DNA of 64,000 nt, from the NCBI GenBank assembly GCA_013297875.1, contig JAAFIW010000002.1, positions 306,627 through 370,626 of the forward strand, in the 5' to 3' direction. The stretch's first letter is position 1. Each line of letters begins with the position of its first letter. Under the pieces are notes generated by a model. That model had not been told where the DNA came from, searched no databases, and saw only the letters and a program-made list of their open reading frames with translations. Position numbers and translations under genes: made by a program. This document shows positions 17,060 through 25,688 of the stretch, one piece after another. The stretch is from Comamonadaceae bacterium. Its GTDB lineage: Bacteria; Pseudomonadota; Gammaproteobacteria; Burkholderiales; Burkholderiaceae_C.

Positions 17060-20000
17060 ATGCAAATCGCTTCTGTCTTGCCAGGCCGCTGGCTCAAACG
17101 TCTGGTGTGGCTGGTTCTGGGCTTGGCGTTGCTGGTGCTGGCCGCGTGGCTGGCGGTGCCGCCGCTGGCCAAGTGGCAGATTCAAAAGCAGGCCAGCGCC
17201 CAACTGGGGCGGCAGGTCACGGTGGGGCAGGTGTCGTTTGCGCCGTTCAGCCTGGAGCTGACGTTGCGCCAGCTGCAAGTGGCCAGCGCTGACGGTGCTA
17301 CGCCGCAGCTGAGCGTTGAACGCGTTTACGTTAACGCCGCCATTGAATCGCTGATCAAGCTGGCCCCGGTGGTGGACGCACTGGAGATTGACCAGCCGCG
17401 CCTGAACCTCACGCACCTGGGCGGTGGCCGCTACGACGTAGACGACATCCTGGCCCGCCTCAAAGCCGCGCCCACGCCTGCGAAACCGGGCGAGCCGCAG
17501 AAGTTTGCGCTGTACAACCTGCGCCTGTCGGGTGGTGCGCTAGCCTTTGTAGACCGCAGCGTGGACAAGACGCATACGGTGGTGGATGTGCAGCTGAGCC
17601 TGCCGTTTTTAAGCAATTTGCCCTCGCAGCGACAAGTGACGGTGCAGCCGCGGCTGGCGTTTACTGTGGGCGGTGCCAGCCGGTTTGACTCGGCCGCCCA
17701 GGCCACACCGTTCACCGATAACCGCAAGACCGACGCCAGCGTGAAAATTGCGCCGCTGGATTTGCGCCCCTATCTGGGCTACCTGCCGCCTGATTTGCCC
17801 GCCAGGCTGCGCGCGGCCACGCTGAGCGCTGACCTGCGGGTGGCGTTTGAGCAGACGCCGCAGGTTGCCGTGAAGCTGACCGGCACGGTGCAGCTGGGCA
17901 GCGTGAGCGTGGCGGCGCTGGACGGTAGCGAGCTGGCGAGCTTTGCGCTGCTGAAGGTGGCGCTGGCCGACGTGCAGCCGCTGGCGCGCAAGGTGGCGCT
18001 GGCCTCGGTGGCGCTGGAGCAGCCGCAATTGGCGGCCAAACGCGACCGGGCAGGGCGCTTGAATCTGGATTTTGCGGTTGCGCCTTCTACCCAGAACGCT
18101 ACTAAATCAATAGCTGCTCCAGCAATGAATACATGGGCTGATGGCCCAAAAGGCTCAAAAACGATACCTGAATGGTCAGTTTCTGTCACCCAGCTGCTGG
18201 TGACCAGCGGCGGCCTGAGCTGGGCCGACGACAGCGTGGCCACGCCCGTGCGGCTGGCGCTGCAAGACCTGAACCTGCAGGCCGACAGCATCGCCTGGCC
18301 GATGGCGCAACCGCTTGCTTTCAACGGCGGGGCGCAAGTGGTGTCGGCAGCGGAAGCAAAGGGCTCCGGCAAGCTGACATCCACCCCCCAAACCGCCAGT
18401 TTGAGCTTTTCCGGCAGCGCCACGGACCGCGCCGCCAACATCACGGCTAGCGTGGCCAGCCTGCCCTTGGCCATGGCCGCACCCTACCTGGCCATTTTTT
18501 TGCAACCAGCCGTGTCGGGCAAGCTGTCGGCCCAGGCGGCGGTGCAGTGGGCCAGCGCCCCGGAACCGTCGCTGACCGTGGCGCTGGCGCAGCTCACGGT
18601 GGACAAGCTGGCTTTGAACGAGGGCAAAGCCACGCCGGTGAGCTTGAACAAGCTGGAGCTGGGCAATACGCAGATCGACCTGACCCGCCAACAAGTCAAC
18701 CTGGGCCGTCTGGCCTTGACCCAGCCGGTGGTGCAGGTGGAGCGGGGCGTTGATGGGCGCTGGATGTTTGAGCGCTGGCTGCCGGCGGCCAGCGGCGCCA
18801 GCGGCGGCACACGCACCGCAGCAGTGACGGCCTCAACACCGTCTAACAAGACAAGCACCACCGCTGCGCCCTGGCGCGTGACCCTGGGCGAGCTGGCGCT
18901 TACCGGCGGCACGGTGAGTTTCACAGACCTCGTGCGCGAGAGCAGCCCGGTGGCGCTGAGCCTGTCGGCGCTGCAGGTGCAGCTCAAGGCCTTTTCGCTG
19001 CCCTTGCCCGGCACGGCGGCGGCTGATACAGCCCGGCCGTCGCCGCTGGTGGTGTCGGCCAAAGTGGGTGGTGCGTCTGCAGTAGCCGGCGACGCAGGCC
19101 AAATCAGCTTCAAAGGCAGCCTGGCCAGCCAGCCGGTGGCCCTGCAAGGCGAGGTGGACGCGCGGCGCCTGCCCGTTCACGCCGCGCAAGCCTACTTTGC
19201 TGACCTGCTCAACATCGAGCTGCTGCGGGCCGACACCAGCTACAAAGGCCGCGTGCAGTTTGCGCAAACGCCCGCCGGGCCCCAGTTGCAGATCGCGGGT
19301 GACACGGTGGTGGAAGACTTTCGGGCGCTGTCCAAGTTGGTCAGCGCGCCAGCGGGCTTAACGACAACAACGGCCACCGCCGCCCTCGAATCCCCCGAGC
19401 TGCTCAGCTGGAACGCTTTGAGCCTGCGCGGCCTGCAGGTGGCGCTGGCACCCGGTGCCACCACCACGGTGCAGATTGGCGAGACCGTGGTCACCGACCT
19501 GTTTGCCCGCGTGATCCTGAACGAAGCCGGCCGCATCAACCTGGCCGACATCGTGCGCAGCCCCGGCAACAGCAGTACGGTTGGCGGCACCGCCGTGGCC
19601 AGCACCGAAACCCTGGCAGCGGCCACTACAACTGCTACTGTTTCAATAGCTGCTCCAGCAAGTAATACCTGGGCTACCGCCCCAATTGATGTAAAAACCG
19701 CCGCCAACGCCCCTATCATCAACGTCGGCCCCACCAGCCTGGTCAACGGCCGCGTTTACTTCTCCGACCGCTTCATCCGCCCCAACTATTCCGCCAACCT
19801 CAGCGCCCTGACGGGCAAGCTCAGCGCGTTCTCCTCGGTGGCGGTGCAGGGCAGCCCGCAGCTGGCTGATCTGGAACTGCTGGGCCGCGCCGAGGGCACG
19901 GCGGCGCTGGCCATTCGCGGCCAGCTTAACCCGCTGGCCCAGCCGCTGGTGCTCAACATCAACGCCCAGATGAGCGACCTGGAACTGCCGCCGCTGTCTA

Positions 20001-20971
20001 CCTACGCCGTGAAATACGCCGGCCACGGCATCGAGCGCGGCAAGCTGAGCATGAGCGTGACCTACGTGGTGCAGCCCGACGGGCAACTCAAAGCCACCAA
20101 CCGGCTCATCCTGAACCAGCTGCGCTTTGGCGACAAGGTGGAAGGCGCGACGGCCAGCCTGCCGGTCAAACTGGCCGTGGCCCTGCTGGCCGACCGCAAT
20201 GGCGTGATTGATCTGGACCTGCCCATCAGCGGCTCGCTGAACGACCCGCAGTTCCGCATGGGCCCCATCATCTGGAAAATCATTGTGAATCTGGTCACCA
20301 AAGCCATCACCGCGCCCTTCAGCCTGCTGGCCAGTGCGTTTGGCGGCGGTGGCGGCGACGAGTTAAGCCAGGTGGCCTTCGCTCCCGGCACCGCCACCCT
20401 CACGCCGCAAGCCCAGCAAGGCCTGGACAAAGTGGCCAAGGCCTTGGGTGACCGCCCCGCGCTCAAGCTCACGGTGATTGGCCAGGCCAGTCTGGAGGCC
20501 GAGCGCGAAGCCTACCGACGCGAGCGGTTGAATCAGTTGTTGCAGGCCGAGCAGCGGCGCAATGCCGTGACCGGCTCGGGGCCCGCGGCCAGCACGGAAA
20601 CGGTGATATCCGCAACAGCCACGACAACCACAAAAGCTGAAGCCGCGTCGGCCACGGCAGCAGCCATCTCCCCCACCGACTACCCCGTCCTCCTCAAAGC
20701 CGTCTACCGCCGCGCCGACATTGCCAAACCCCGCAACGTGGTGGGCCTGACCAAAGACCTGCCCGTGCCCGAAATGGAAGCGCTGCTGCTGGCCAACATT
20801 CCCGCCACCGAAGACCTGATGCGCGAGCTGGCGGTGCAGCGCGGCGTGGCCGTCAAAGACTACCTGGCTTCCAAACAGCTGCCGGCAGACCGCCTCTTTC
20901 TCGGTGCCGCCAAAACCGCCGCGCCAGACCCCAAATGGACGCCCCGTGCCGAGCTGAATTTGGGTACATAA
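17060..20971 (+). CDS. DUF748 / AsmA-like giant envelope protein
   Basis: 1303 residues. An N-terminal transmembrane helix (VWLVLGLALLVLAAWLAVPP, about res 15-34) anchors a long periplasmic part. It is made of repeated beta-rich AsmA-like segments (for example VERVYVNAAIESL, IDQPRLNLTHLGGGRYDVDDIL, INLADIV). The C-terminal region FAPGTATLTPQAQQGLDKVA resembles the start of an OmpA-like peptidoglycan-binding fold. AsmA-clan proteins are thought to bridge the membranes and move phospholipids or help outer-membrane assembly; the role of this one is inference. The ATG at 17060 precedes the helix directly; the frame opens at 16871 but overlaps the structured RNA. Residues about 347-370 and 856-880 are translated copies of the dispersed repeat. 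Confidence 0.85.
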   Translation: MQIASVLPGRWLKRLVWLVLGLALLVLAAWLAVPPLAKWQIQKQASAQLGRQVTVGQVSFAPFSLELTLRQLQVASADGATPQLSVERVYVNAAIESLIKLAPVVDALEIDQPRLNLTHLGGGRYDVDDILARLKAAPTPAKPGEPQKFALYNLRLSGGALAFVDRSVDKTHTVVDVQLSLPFLSNLPSQRQVTVQPRLAFTVGGASRFDSAAQATPFTDNRKTDASVKIAPLDLRPYLGYLPPDLPARLRAATLSADLRVAFEQTPQVAVKLTGTVQLGSVSVAALDGSELASFALLKVALADVQPLARKVALASVALEQPQLAAKRDRAGRLNLDFAVAPSTQNATKSIAAPAMNTWADGPKGSKTIPEWSVSVTQLLVTSGGLSWADDSVATPVRLALQDLNLQADSIAWPMAQPLAFNGGAQVVSAAEAKGSGKLTSTPQTASLSFSGSATDRAANITASVASLPLAMAAPYLAIFLQPAVSGKLSAQAAVQWASAPEPSLTVALAQLTVDKLALNEGKATPVSLNKLELGNTQIDLTRQQVNLGRLALTQPVVQVERGVDGRWMFERWLPAASGASGGTRTAAVTASTPSNKTSTTAAPWRVTLGELALTGGTVSFTDLVRESSPVALSLSALQVQLKAFSLPLPGTAAADTARPSPLVVSAKVGGASAVAGDAGQISFKGSLASQPVALQGEVDARRLPVHAAQAYFADLLNIELLRADTSYKGRVQFAQTPAGPQLQIAGDTVVEDFRALSKLVSAPAGLTTTTATAALESPELLSWNALSLRGLQVALAPGATTTVQIGETVVTDLFARVILNEAGRINLADIVRSPGNSSTVGGTAVASTETLAAATTTATVSIAAPASNTWATAPIDVKTAANAPIINVGPTSLVNGRVYFSDRFIRPNYSANLSALTGKLSAFSSVAVQGSPQLADLELLGRAEGTAALAIRGQLNPLAQPLVLNINAQMSDLELPPLSTYAVKYAGHGIERGKLSMSVTYVVQPDGQLKATNRLILNQLRFGDKVEGATASLPVKLAVALLADRNGVIDLDLPISGSLNDPQFRMGPIIWKIIVNLVTKAITAPFSLLASAFGGGGGDELSQVAFAPGTATLTPQAQQGLDKVAKALGDRPALKLTVIGQASLEAEREAYRRERLNQLLQAEQRRNAVTGSGPAASTETVISATATTTTKAEAASATAAAISPTDYPVLLKAVYRRADIAKPRNVVGLTKDLPVPEMEALLLANIPATEDLMRELAVQRGVAVKDYLASKQLPADRLFLGAAKTAAPDPKWTPRAELNLGT
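18097..18165 (+). repeat. Dispersed repeat copy translated in the DUF748 gene (copy 1)
   Basis: ACTAAATCAATAGCTGCTCC then AGCAATGAATACATGGGCTGATGGCCC and AAAAGGCTCAAAAACG, the fullest copy in the window. It reads SIAAPAMNTWADGPKGSKT. In the reading frame used, the family core AGCTGCTTGAGCA would give a TGA stop; here that triplet is CCA. Confidence 0.8.
19626..19700 (+). repeat. Dispersed repeat copy translated in the DUF748 gene (copy 2)
   Basis: ACTGTTTCAATAGCTGCTCC then AGCAAGTAATACCTGGGCTACCGCCCC. It reads SIAAPASNTWATAPIDVKT and, like copy 1, has CCA where non-coding copies have TGA. The two copies are about 1.5 kb apart in the same gene and the same frame. Confidence 0.8.
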
Positions 20972-20988
20972 AAACAACTTGACCCTCC

Positions 20989-21030
20989 TTTCGCGCCCTT
21001 CGCGCAACCTTCGCGTCCTTCGCGTCCTTG
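20989..21030. repeat. Short direct repeats of CTTCGCG type
   Basis: The 130-bp gap between the DUF748 and DUF349 genes starts with several CTTCGCGC/CTTCGCGTC units in close succession. Similar CTTCGCGTC runs are a common intergenic repeat in bacteria. No stable hairpin or other signal is evident. Confidence 0.6.
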
Positions 21031-21101
21031 CACCCCAATGCCCTTTCCCGAATTACGGTGAAAATACGCCCCTTCAATTTGCCCGTTAAAAGAACAGCCC
21101 C

Positions 21102-24100
21102 GTGACCCCAGCACATTCCAAATCCGACACGCACCCTCTTGACGCCTTGACCGGCGGCGCTTTTTCAGCCCCCACCTCGGGCGAGCGCGCAGCCCGCGTG
21201 CGCGAGTGGCTGGCCACCAACCCCAGCCCTGAGCAGATGCAGGACGTCTTCAAAGACTTGAGTGGCCGCGACAAGGGCGCAGCCAAGTTGCTGCGTGAAA
21301 AGCTTGATGAACTCAAGCGCGCCAAAAACCAGGAAGGCATTGCCGTGGAGTGGGCGGCCAAAGCCCAAAACCTGCTGGGTGCCAGCAAGCTGAACATTGC
21401 CGATGCCCTGGCCTGGCAGCGCGATGCCGCCAAGGCTGGCGCGCCGCTGTCCCGCGAGCCCCTGGCCAGTCTGAAGGTGCAGGTGGCCGCCCGCATCAAA
21501 GGCATTGAAGACCTGCAACACCGCGTGCAAGTGCAGCGCGAGGCCGCCGTGCTGCTGGCCCAGCGCATCGAACTCTTGTCCACCAAGCCCTGGCGCGATG
21601 CGCAGACTGCGTTTGAGGCGCTGGGCAATGACGTGCCGCATTGGCAAAGCCAAGCCCAGGTGCTGCCTGCAGACCCAAACTGGAACAGCATTGACGGCAA
21701 ATTTGCCCCCCTGCTGGAGTCGTCCACCACGCAACTCAATGTGGTCTGGGAGGCCTTTCAGTCTGCGCTGGCGCAGGCGGTGGCGGCCGCGGAGGATGCG
21801 AACGCGCCTTTGCCCCCCGTGCCGGTCTGGGCAGATGAGTTACGGACTGCACGCGGTGTGGCGGCTCCGGTGGCCGCTGCGCCCAGCAAGCCCAAGATTG
21901 ACCCCGAATTGCGCGCCCAGAGCAACAAGCTTGTGCTGGAGGCGCTACAAAAACTGGAGCAAGAAGTCGCCCAAGGCCATGGCAAAGCCAGCGCCGGTGC
22001 GGCCAACGCCCTGCGTGCAGCGCTCAAGGAACACGGCCGTTTTATCGATGGCAAGCTGGATCACCAGGCCCACACGGCGCTGGGTGCAGCGGGTGAACTG
22101 GAAGGCTGGCAGCGCTGGCGTGCTGACCAACTGCGCCAGGAACTGGTGGCCAAGGCCGAAGACCTGTTTGAAACCGTGCAACCCCGCGCGCTGCGCAAGG
22201 CTGCTGATGGGGCACAACCGGCTGAGCTGCCTGTAGTGGCTACCGATCCGCAAGCCGCCGCCCCCAGTGAAGCCACAGCGGCAGTTGAAGACGCGCCCGT
22301 GGTTGCCAGCGATTCCGACGCAGCCGAGCCCGCGACCGCCAATGCCGCTCAAGCGCCCGCTACCGACGCCACCCACACGCTGCACCTGCACGTTGCGCCT
22401 GCCGTGGCACCTGTGCGCCGGCCTCGCTTTGGCGGACGCAAGATGCAGGAGACCCTGCGCACCCTGCGCGAGCAGTGGAAGCAGACGGACCAGGGCGGCC
22501 CGCCTAACCATGCACTTTGGAAGCGCTTTGACGATGCCTGCAACGAGGCCTACAAAGTGGTGGAGGCCTGGCTGGACAAGATCAAAGCCGAATCGGCAGA
22601 AAACAAGCTGCATCGCCTGGCGCTGATTGAAGAAATCAAGGCGTTTGCGGCGGACAACGCCACCGCCAAAGACGGTGACTGGAAAGGTTTCAACCGTGTC
22701 CTGGGACAGTTTGAAGCCCGCTGGCGCGATGCGGGGCATCTGGGTGAAAAGGCTTTTGCCGAGCTGCAGCCGCAGTTCAAGCAGGCGCTGGATCACGCCG
22801 CTGCGCCGCTCTTGGCCATGCAGGCGCAAAGCCTGGCACGCCGTCACGCCATGATTGACGAGGCCAATGTCCTGGGTGCCGCGCCGGTCATGCGCATGGA
22901 TGCCGTGCGCGCCTTGCAGCAGCGCTGGCAAGCTGAGGCCCAGCACATTCCCGTGGAGCGCCGACAAGAGCAAAAGCTGTGGGACGCGTTTCGCAAACCC
23001 ATAGACGACGCCTTCAACCGCAAAACCGAAGAACGCGCCAAAGCCGACGCTGCACTGGGCGAGCGCGACCGCATGGTGCTGGACGCCGCCAAGGCACTGG
23101 AGGCAGCCAATGCCAGTGGCGATGCAGGCCGCATTCGCACGGCCATTGCAGGGCTGGAAGCCGCGTTGCGTGGCCAGGCACAAGCCCAGGCGGTGGTGGC
23201 ACAAAATGTGGCCACCGCAGCGGAAAATGAAGCAAAACAGGCAGTAGCCCAAGAGAATACTGCTCAAGCAGCTATTGAAAATGTAGCAACACCAGATGCT
23301 GCCGCAGACGGGTCTGATGCGCCATCGCAGGCGTCTGACGCTTCAGCCACACCGGCTGACGCCGTGGCGGCCGAGCCCGCACCACCGGTCGCGCCCGCCA
23401 AGCCACCGGCCAAACCCGTGGTGGCTATGCGGGGTGACGACCGCCCCGGTCAGAAAAAGGCCGAGCCCGTGCAAGCCGCGCGCGGTGGCAAGTTTGGTGA
23501 TCGCAAAGGCCCTCCAGGCGCTGGCGGCGGTGCCGGTGGCCGGGGCGACGCGCGCGGCCCACGCCCCTCGGGTGACAACCGGTTCGAGCCGTTCCGCCCT
23601 GAAGGCCGCGAAAGTCGAGGCGGCGAGCGCGGTGGCTGGGGCGATCGTGGCCCCGCGCCCGACGCCCCCCGCCTGGGCGACTCGGCGTTCCGCGCCCAGC
23701 GCGAGGCGCTTGAGCATGCCGAAATGGCGCTGAAAAAACTGGCTGCGCAGGCCCATGGCGAGTCCCTGGCCGGTCTGCTCAGCGCCTGGCAACAGCGCGC
23801 AGCCGATGCGGTACCCAGCAGCCAGGAGCTGGGCAAAGCCGTGCCGGCTGCCATGCGCACGGCCTGGAGCCAGGCCATTGCCAAAGAGGCATCAGGCGAT
23901 GCGTCAGAAGCCCTGCTGCGCCTGGAGATGGCCAGCGAAGCCCCCACACCAGCCGAGCACATCAATGCCCGGCGCGCACTGCAACTGAAAATGCTGACCC
24001 AACGCAATGCGCCTACGCCCACAGAAACCTGGGGCCAGGATGCAGCCAAAGTCCTGGCGACAGCGCATGACGAGGCCACTGCGCGTCGCTTGCAAAACGC

Positions 24101-24125
24101 ACTGAAAAACCTGCTGCGGCGTTAG
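21102..24125 (+). CDS. DUF349 domain-containing, coiled-coil-rich protein
   Basis: 1007 residues from a GTG start. Several Trp-rich helical modules of the DUF349 kind are visible (LREQWKQTDQGGPPNHALWK, ALQQRWQAEAQHIP, RRQEQKLWDAFRKPIDDAF). The protein is almost wholly alpha-helical and Ala/Gln/Glu-rich. It has low-complexity linkers at about res 370-430 and 715-860, the latter rich in Pro/Ala and then Gly/Arg (GAGGGAGGRGDARGPRP). No signal peptide is seen, so it is probably cytoplasmic. DUF349 proteins have no established function. Residues about 710-730 are a translated copy of the dispersed repeat. Confidence 0.82.
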   Translation: MTPAHSKSDTHPLDALTGGAFSAPTSGERAARVREWLATNPSPEQMQDVFKDLSGRDKGAAKLLREKLDELKRAKNQEGIAVEWAAKAQNLLGASKLNIADALAWQRDAAKAGAPLSREPLASLKVQVAARIKGIEDLQHRVQVQREAAVLLAQRIELLSTKPWRDAQTAFEALGNDVPHWQSQAQVLPADPNWNSIDGKFAPLLESSTTQLNVVWEAFQSALAQAVAAAEDANAPLPPVPVWADELRTARGVAAPVAAAPSKPKIDPELRAQSNKLVLEALQKLEQEVAQGHGKASAGAANALRAALKEHGRFIDGKLDHQAHTALGAAGELEGWQRWRADQLRQELVAKAEDLFETVQPRALRKAADGAQPAELPVVATDPQAAAPSEATAAVEDAPVVASDSDAAEPATANAAQAPATDATHTLHLHVAPAVAPVRRPRFGGRKMQETLRTLREQWKQTDQGGPPNHALWKRFDDACNEAYKVVEAWLDKIKAESAENKLHRLALIEEIKAFAADNATAKDGDWKGFNRVLGQFEARWRDAGHLGEKAFAELQPQFKQALDHAAAPLLAMQAQSLARRHAMIDEANVLGAAPVMRMDAVRALQQRWQAEAQHIPVERRQEQKLWDAFRKPIDDAFNRKTEERAKADAALGERDRMVLDAAKALEAANASGDAGRIRTAIAGLEAALRGQAQAQAVVAQNVATAAENEAKQAVAQENTAQAAIENVATPDAAADGSDAPSQASDASATPADAVAAEPAPPVAPAKPPAKPVVAMRGDDRPGQKKAEPVQAARGGKFGDRKGPPGAGGGAGGRGDARGPRPSGDNRFEPFRPEGRESRGGERGGWGDRGPAPDAPRLGDSAFRAQREALEHAEMALKKLAAQAHGESLAGLLSAWQQRAADAVPSSQELGKAVPAAMRTAWSQAIAKEASGDASEALLRLEMASEAPTPAEHINARRALQLKMLTQRNAPTPTETWGQDAAKVLATAHDEATARRLQNALKNLLRR
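23228..23290 (-). repeat. Dispersed repeat copy translated in the DUF349 gene
   Basis: AGTAGCCCAAGAGAATACTG followed by CTCAAGCAGCTATTGAAAATG is the family consensus in inverted orientation. In this orientation the core has no stop and reads AVAQENTAQAAIENVA. It lies in the low-complexity linker. Confidence 0.7.
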
Positions 24126-24191
24126 CAGAAACTTAGGGGTTTACGAAGCAATCAGTCTCCGACGCAACACGCCTAGGGCAAACCCTTTAGC

Positions 24192-24203
24192 GTTGCAGTG
24201 CAC
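24192..24203. promoter_or_regulatory. GTTGCAGTGCAC motif upstream of livK
   Basis: A near-palindromic GTTGCAGTGCAC 45 bp before the livK start. The first 11 bases recur upstream of dctP (59166-59178), where the palindrome is perfect. It resembles TGC-N-GCA sites bound by PhaR-like regulators of polyhydroxyalkanoate genes in related bacteria; that link is inference. Confidence 0.35.
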
Positions 24204-24248
24204 AAAACTTGTACTCTGCGGTCATCCCTTTGACCTTGGAGTTGTCTG

Positions 24249-25484
24249 ATGAATTTTGCTACCAAAACCCTAGCTGCCGCAGCAATCATGGCTTGCGCTG
24301 GCGCTGCATTTGCCCAAAAAGGCGAGACCGTCAAGATCGCCCACATTGACCCGTTCTCGGGCCCGTTTGCCAACGTGGGACAAAACCAGTTGAAGAGCTG
24401 GCAGTTCATCACCGAAAAACTCAACGGTGCCAAAAACCCGGCCGGCGTGAAGTTTGAGGTCGTGGGTTTTGACAACAAAGGCTCGCCGCAGGAAAGCCTC
24501 AACGCGCTGAAAGCCGCGATTGACCAGGGCTATCGCTACGTCACGCAGGGCAACGGCTCCGGTGCTGCCGCTGCCATTTCTGACGCGGTGAGCAAGCACA
24601 ACGAGCGCAATCCCGGCAAAGAAGTGGTTTACATCAACTACGCTGCGGTTGACCCCGCACTGACCAACGAAAAATGCAGCTTCTGGCACTTCCGGCTGGA
24701 CGCCGACACCTCCATGAAAATGGAAGCGCTGACCAGCTACATGAAGGATCAGCCCACCGTTAAGAATGTGTACCTTATCAACCAGAACTACGCGCACGGT
24801 CAGCAGGTTTCCAAATTCTTCAAGGAAACCCTGGCCCGCAAGCGCCCCGACGTGAAAATTGCTGGCGACGAACTGCACCCGCTGGGTCAGGTCAAAGACT
24901 TTGCGCCCTACGTGGCCAAAATCAAGGCCAGCGGCGCTGACACCATCGTCACGGGCAACTGGGGAACCGACATGACCTTGCTGGTCAAGGCACTCAACGA
25001 TGCGGGCATGAACATTCCGCTGTATGCCTACTACGCGGGTGTTACCGGCACGCCCACCGCGCTGGCCCAAGGCAAAGACATGAATGTCAGCCAGGTCGCC
25101 ATCAGCCATTCCAATTACGCCGGTGAACTGCGCGACTGGCGCAACGAGTTCAAGGCCAAGTTCAACGACGACTACTACACCTTCCAGACCTACCTGGGCA
25201 TCAGCATGCTGGCGCAGGGCATGGCCAATGCCAAAAGCACAGACCCTGTGAAAGTGGCCACCGCCATGAGCGGCATGAGCTTCAAAACCCTGACGGGCGA
25301 GCTGCAAATGCGCAAAACGGATCACCAGTTGCAGCAGCCCATGTACATCAGCAAGTGGACCAAGTCCACCGCCAAAGATCCGTACAGCGAAGAAAACACC
25401 GGCTTTAACTTTGCGGTGGTCAAAAAGCTGGATGCGTATGTCGCCTCTACGCCCACCTCGTGCCAGATGAAGCGGCCCGGCTGA
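24249..25484 (+). CDS. Liv-type ABC transporter substrate-binding protein
   Basis: 411 residues with a signal peptide (TLAAAAIMACAGAAFAQ, cut after AFA-Q). The periplasmic-binding fold typical of branched-chain amino acid receptors follows: IAHIDPFSGPFANVGQNQL, VVGFDNKGSPQESLNAL and YVTQGNGSGAAAAISDAV. In this family the ligand may be a branched-chain amino acid, amide, or aliphatic or aromatic carboxylate. The neighbouring beta-oxidation genes favour a carboxylate, but that is inference. It is the first gene of a five-gene set and is separated from livH by a strong hairpin, which could let it be expressed above the membrane subunits. Confidence 0.88.
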   Translation: MNFATKTLAAAAIMACAGAAFAQKGETVKIAHIDPFSGPFANVGQNQLKSWQFITEKLNGAKNPAGVKFEVVGFDNKGSPQESLNALKAAIDQGYRYVTQGNGSGAAAAISDAVSKHNERNPGKEVVYINYAAVDPALTNEKCSFWHFRLDADTSMKMEALTSYMKDQPTVKNVYLINQNYAHGQQVSKFFKETLARKRPDVKIAGDELHPLGQVKDFAPYVAKIKASGADTIVTGNWGTDMTLLVKALNDAGMNIPLYAYYAGVTGTPTALAQGKDMNVSQVAISHSNYAGELRDWRNEFKAKFNDDYYTFQTYLGISMLAQGMANAKSTDPVKVATAMSGMSFKTLTGELQMRKTDHQLQQPMYISKWTKSTAKDPYSEENTGFNFAVVKKLDAYVASTPTSCQMKRPG

Positions 25485-25503
25485 TGGCCGGTTGACCCCA
25501 AAT

Positions 25504-25540
25504 CAAACAATGATGGCCACGGTGTGGCGATCATTGTTTG
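25504..25540 (+). terminator. Strong hairpin between the binding-protein and permease genes (attenuator-like)
   Basis: CAAACAATGATGGCCAC (25504-25520) pairs with GTGGCGATCATTGTTTG (25524-25540) with one mismatch and a 3-nt loop. There is no long T run, so it is more likely a partial terminator or an mRNA-stabilising end for the binding-protein transcript. Confidence 0.5.
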
Positions 25541-25561
25541 TATCGAAGTGGCGACACTCCT

Positions 25562-25620
25562 GTTTTTATAGCTGGTTGAGCAATATTTACCAGGGCTGTG
25601 GCCCTATTTGACTTAAAACA
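25562..25620 (+). repeat. Dispersed repeat copy in the livK-livH gap
   Basis: TTTTTATAGCTGGTTGAGCA followed by ATATTTACCAGGGCTGTGGCCC. Non-coding copy; the TGA of the core is present. It directly follows the hairpin at 25504-25540. Confidence 0.7.
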
Positions 25621-25688
25621 GCGGCTATCCCCGGTTTGCGCGTCATCCGCGCCGCTGGCGACCCACTCGTCATCCATCCAGGAGCGTC

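Noticed and set aside
21945-23267. A 440-codon minus-strand frame opposite the DUF349 gene
   Set aside because: Composition typical of antisense frames (His, Gly, Arg, Cys) and no start signal.
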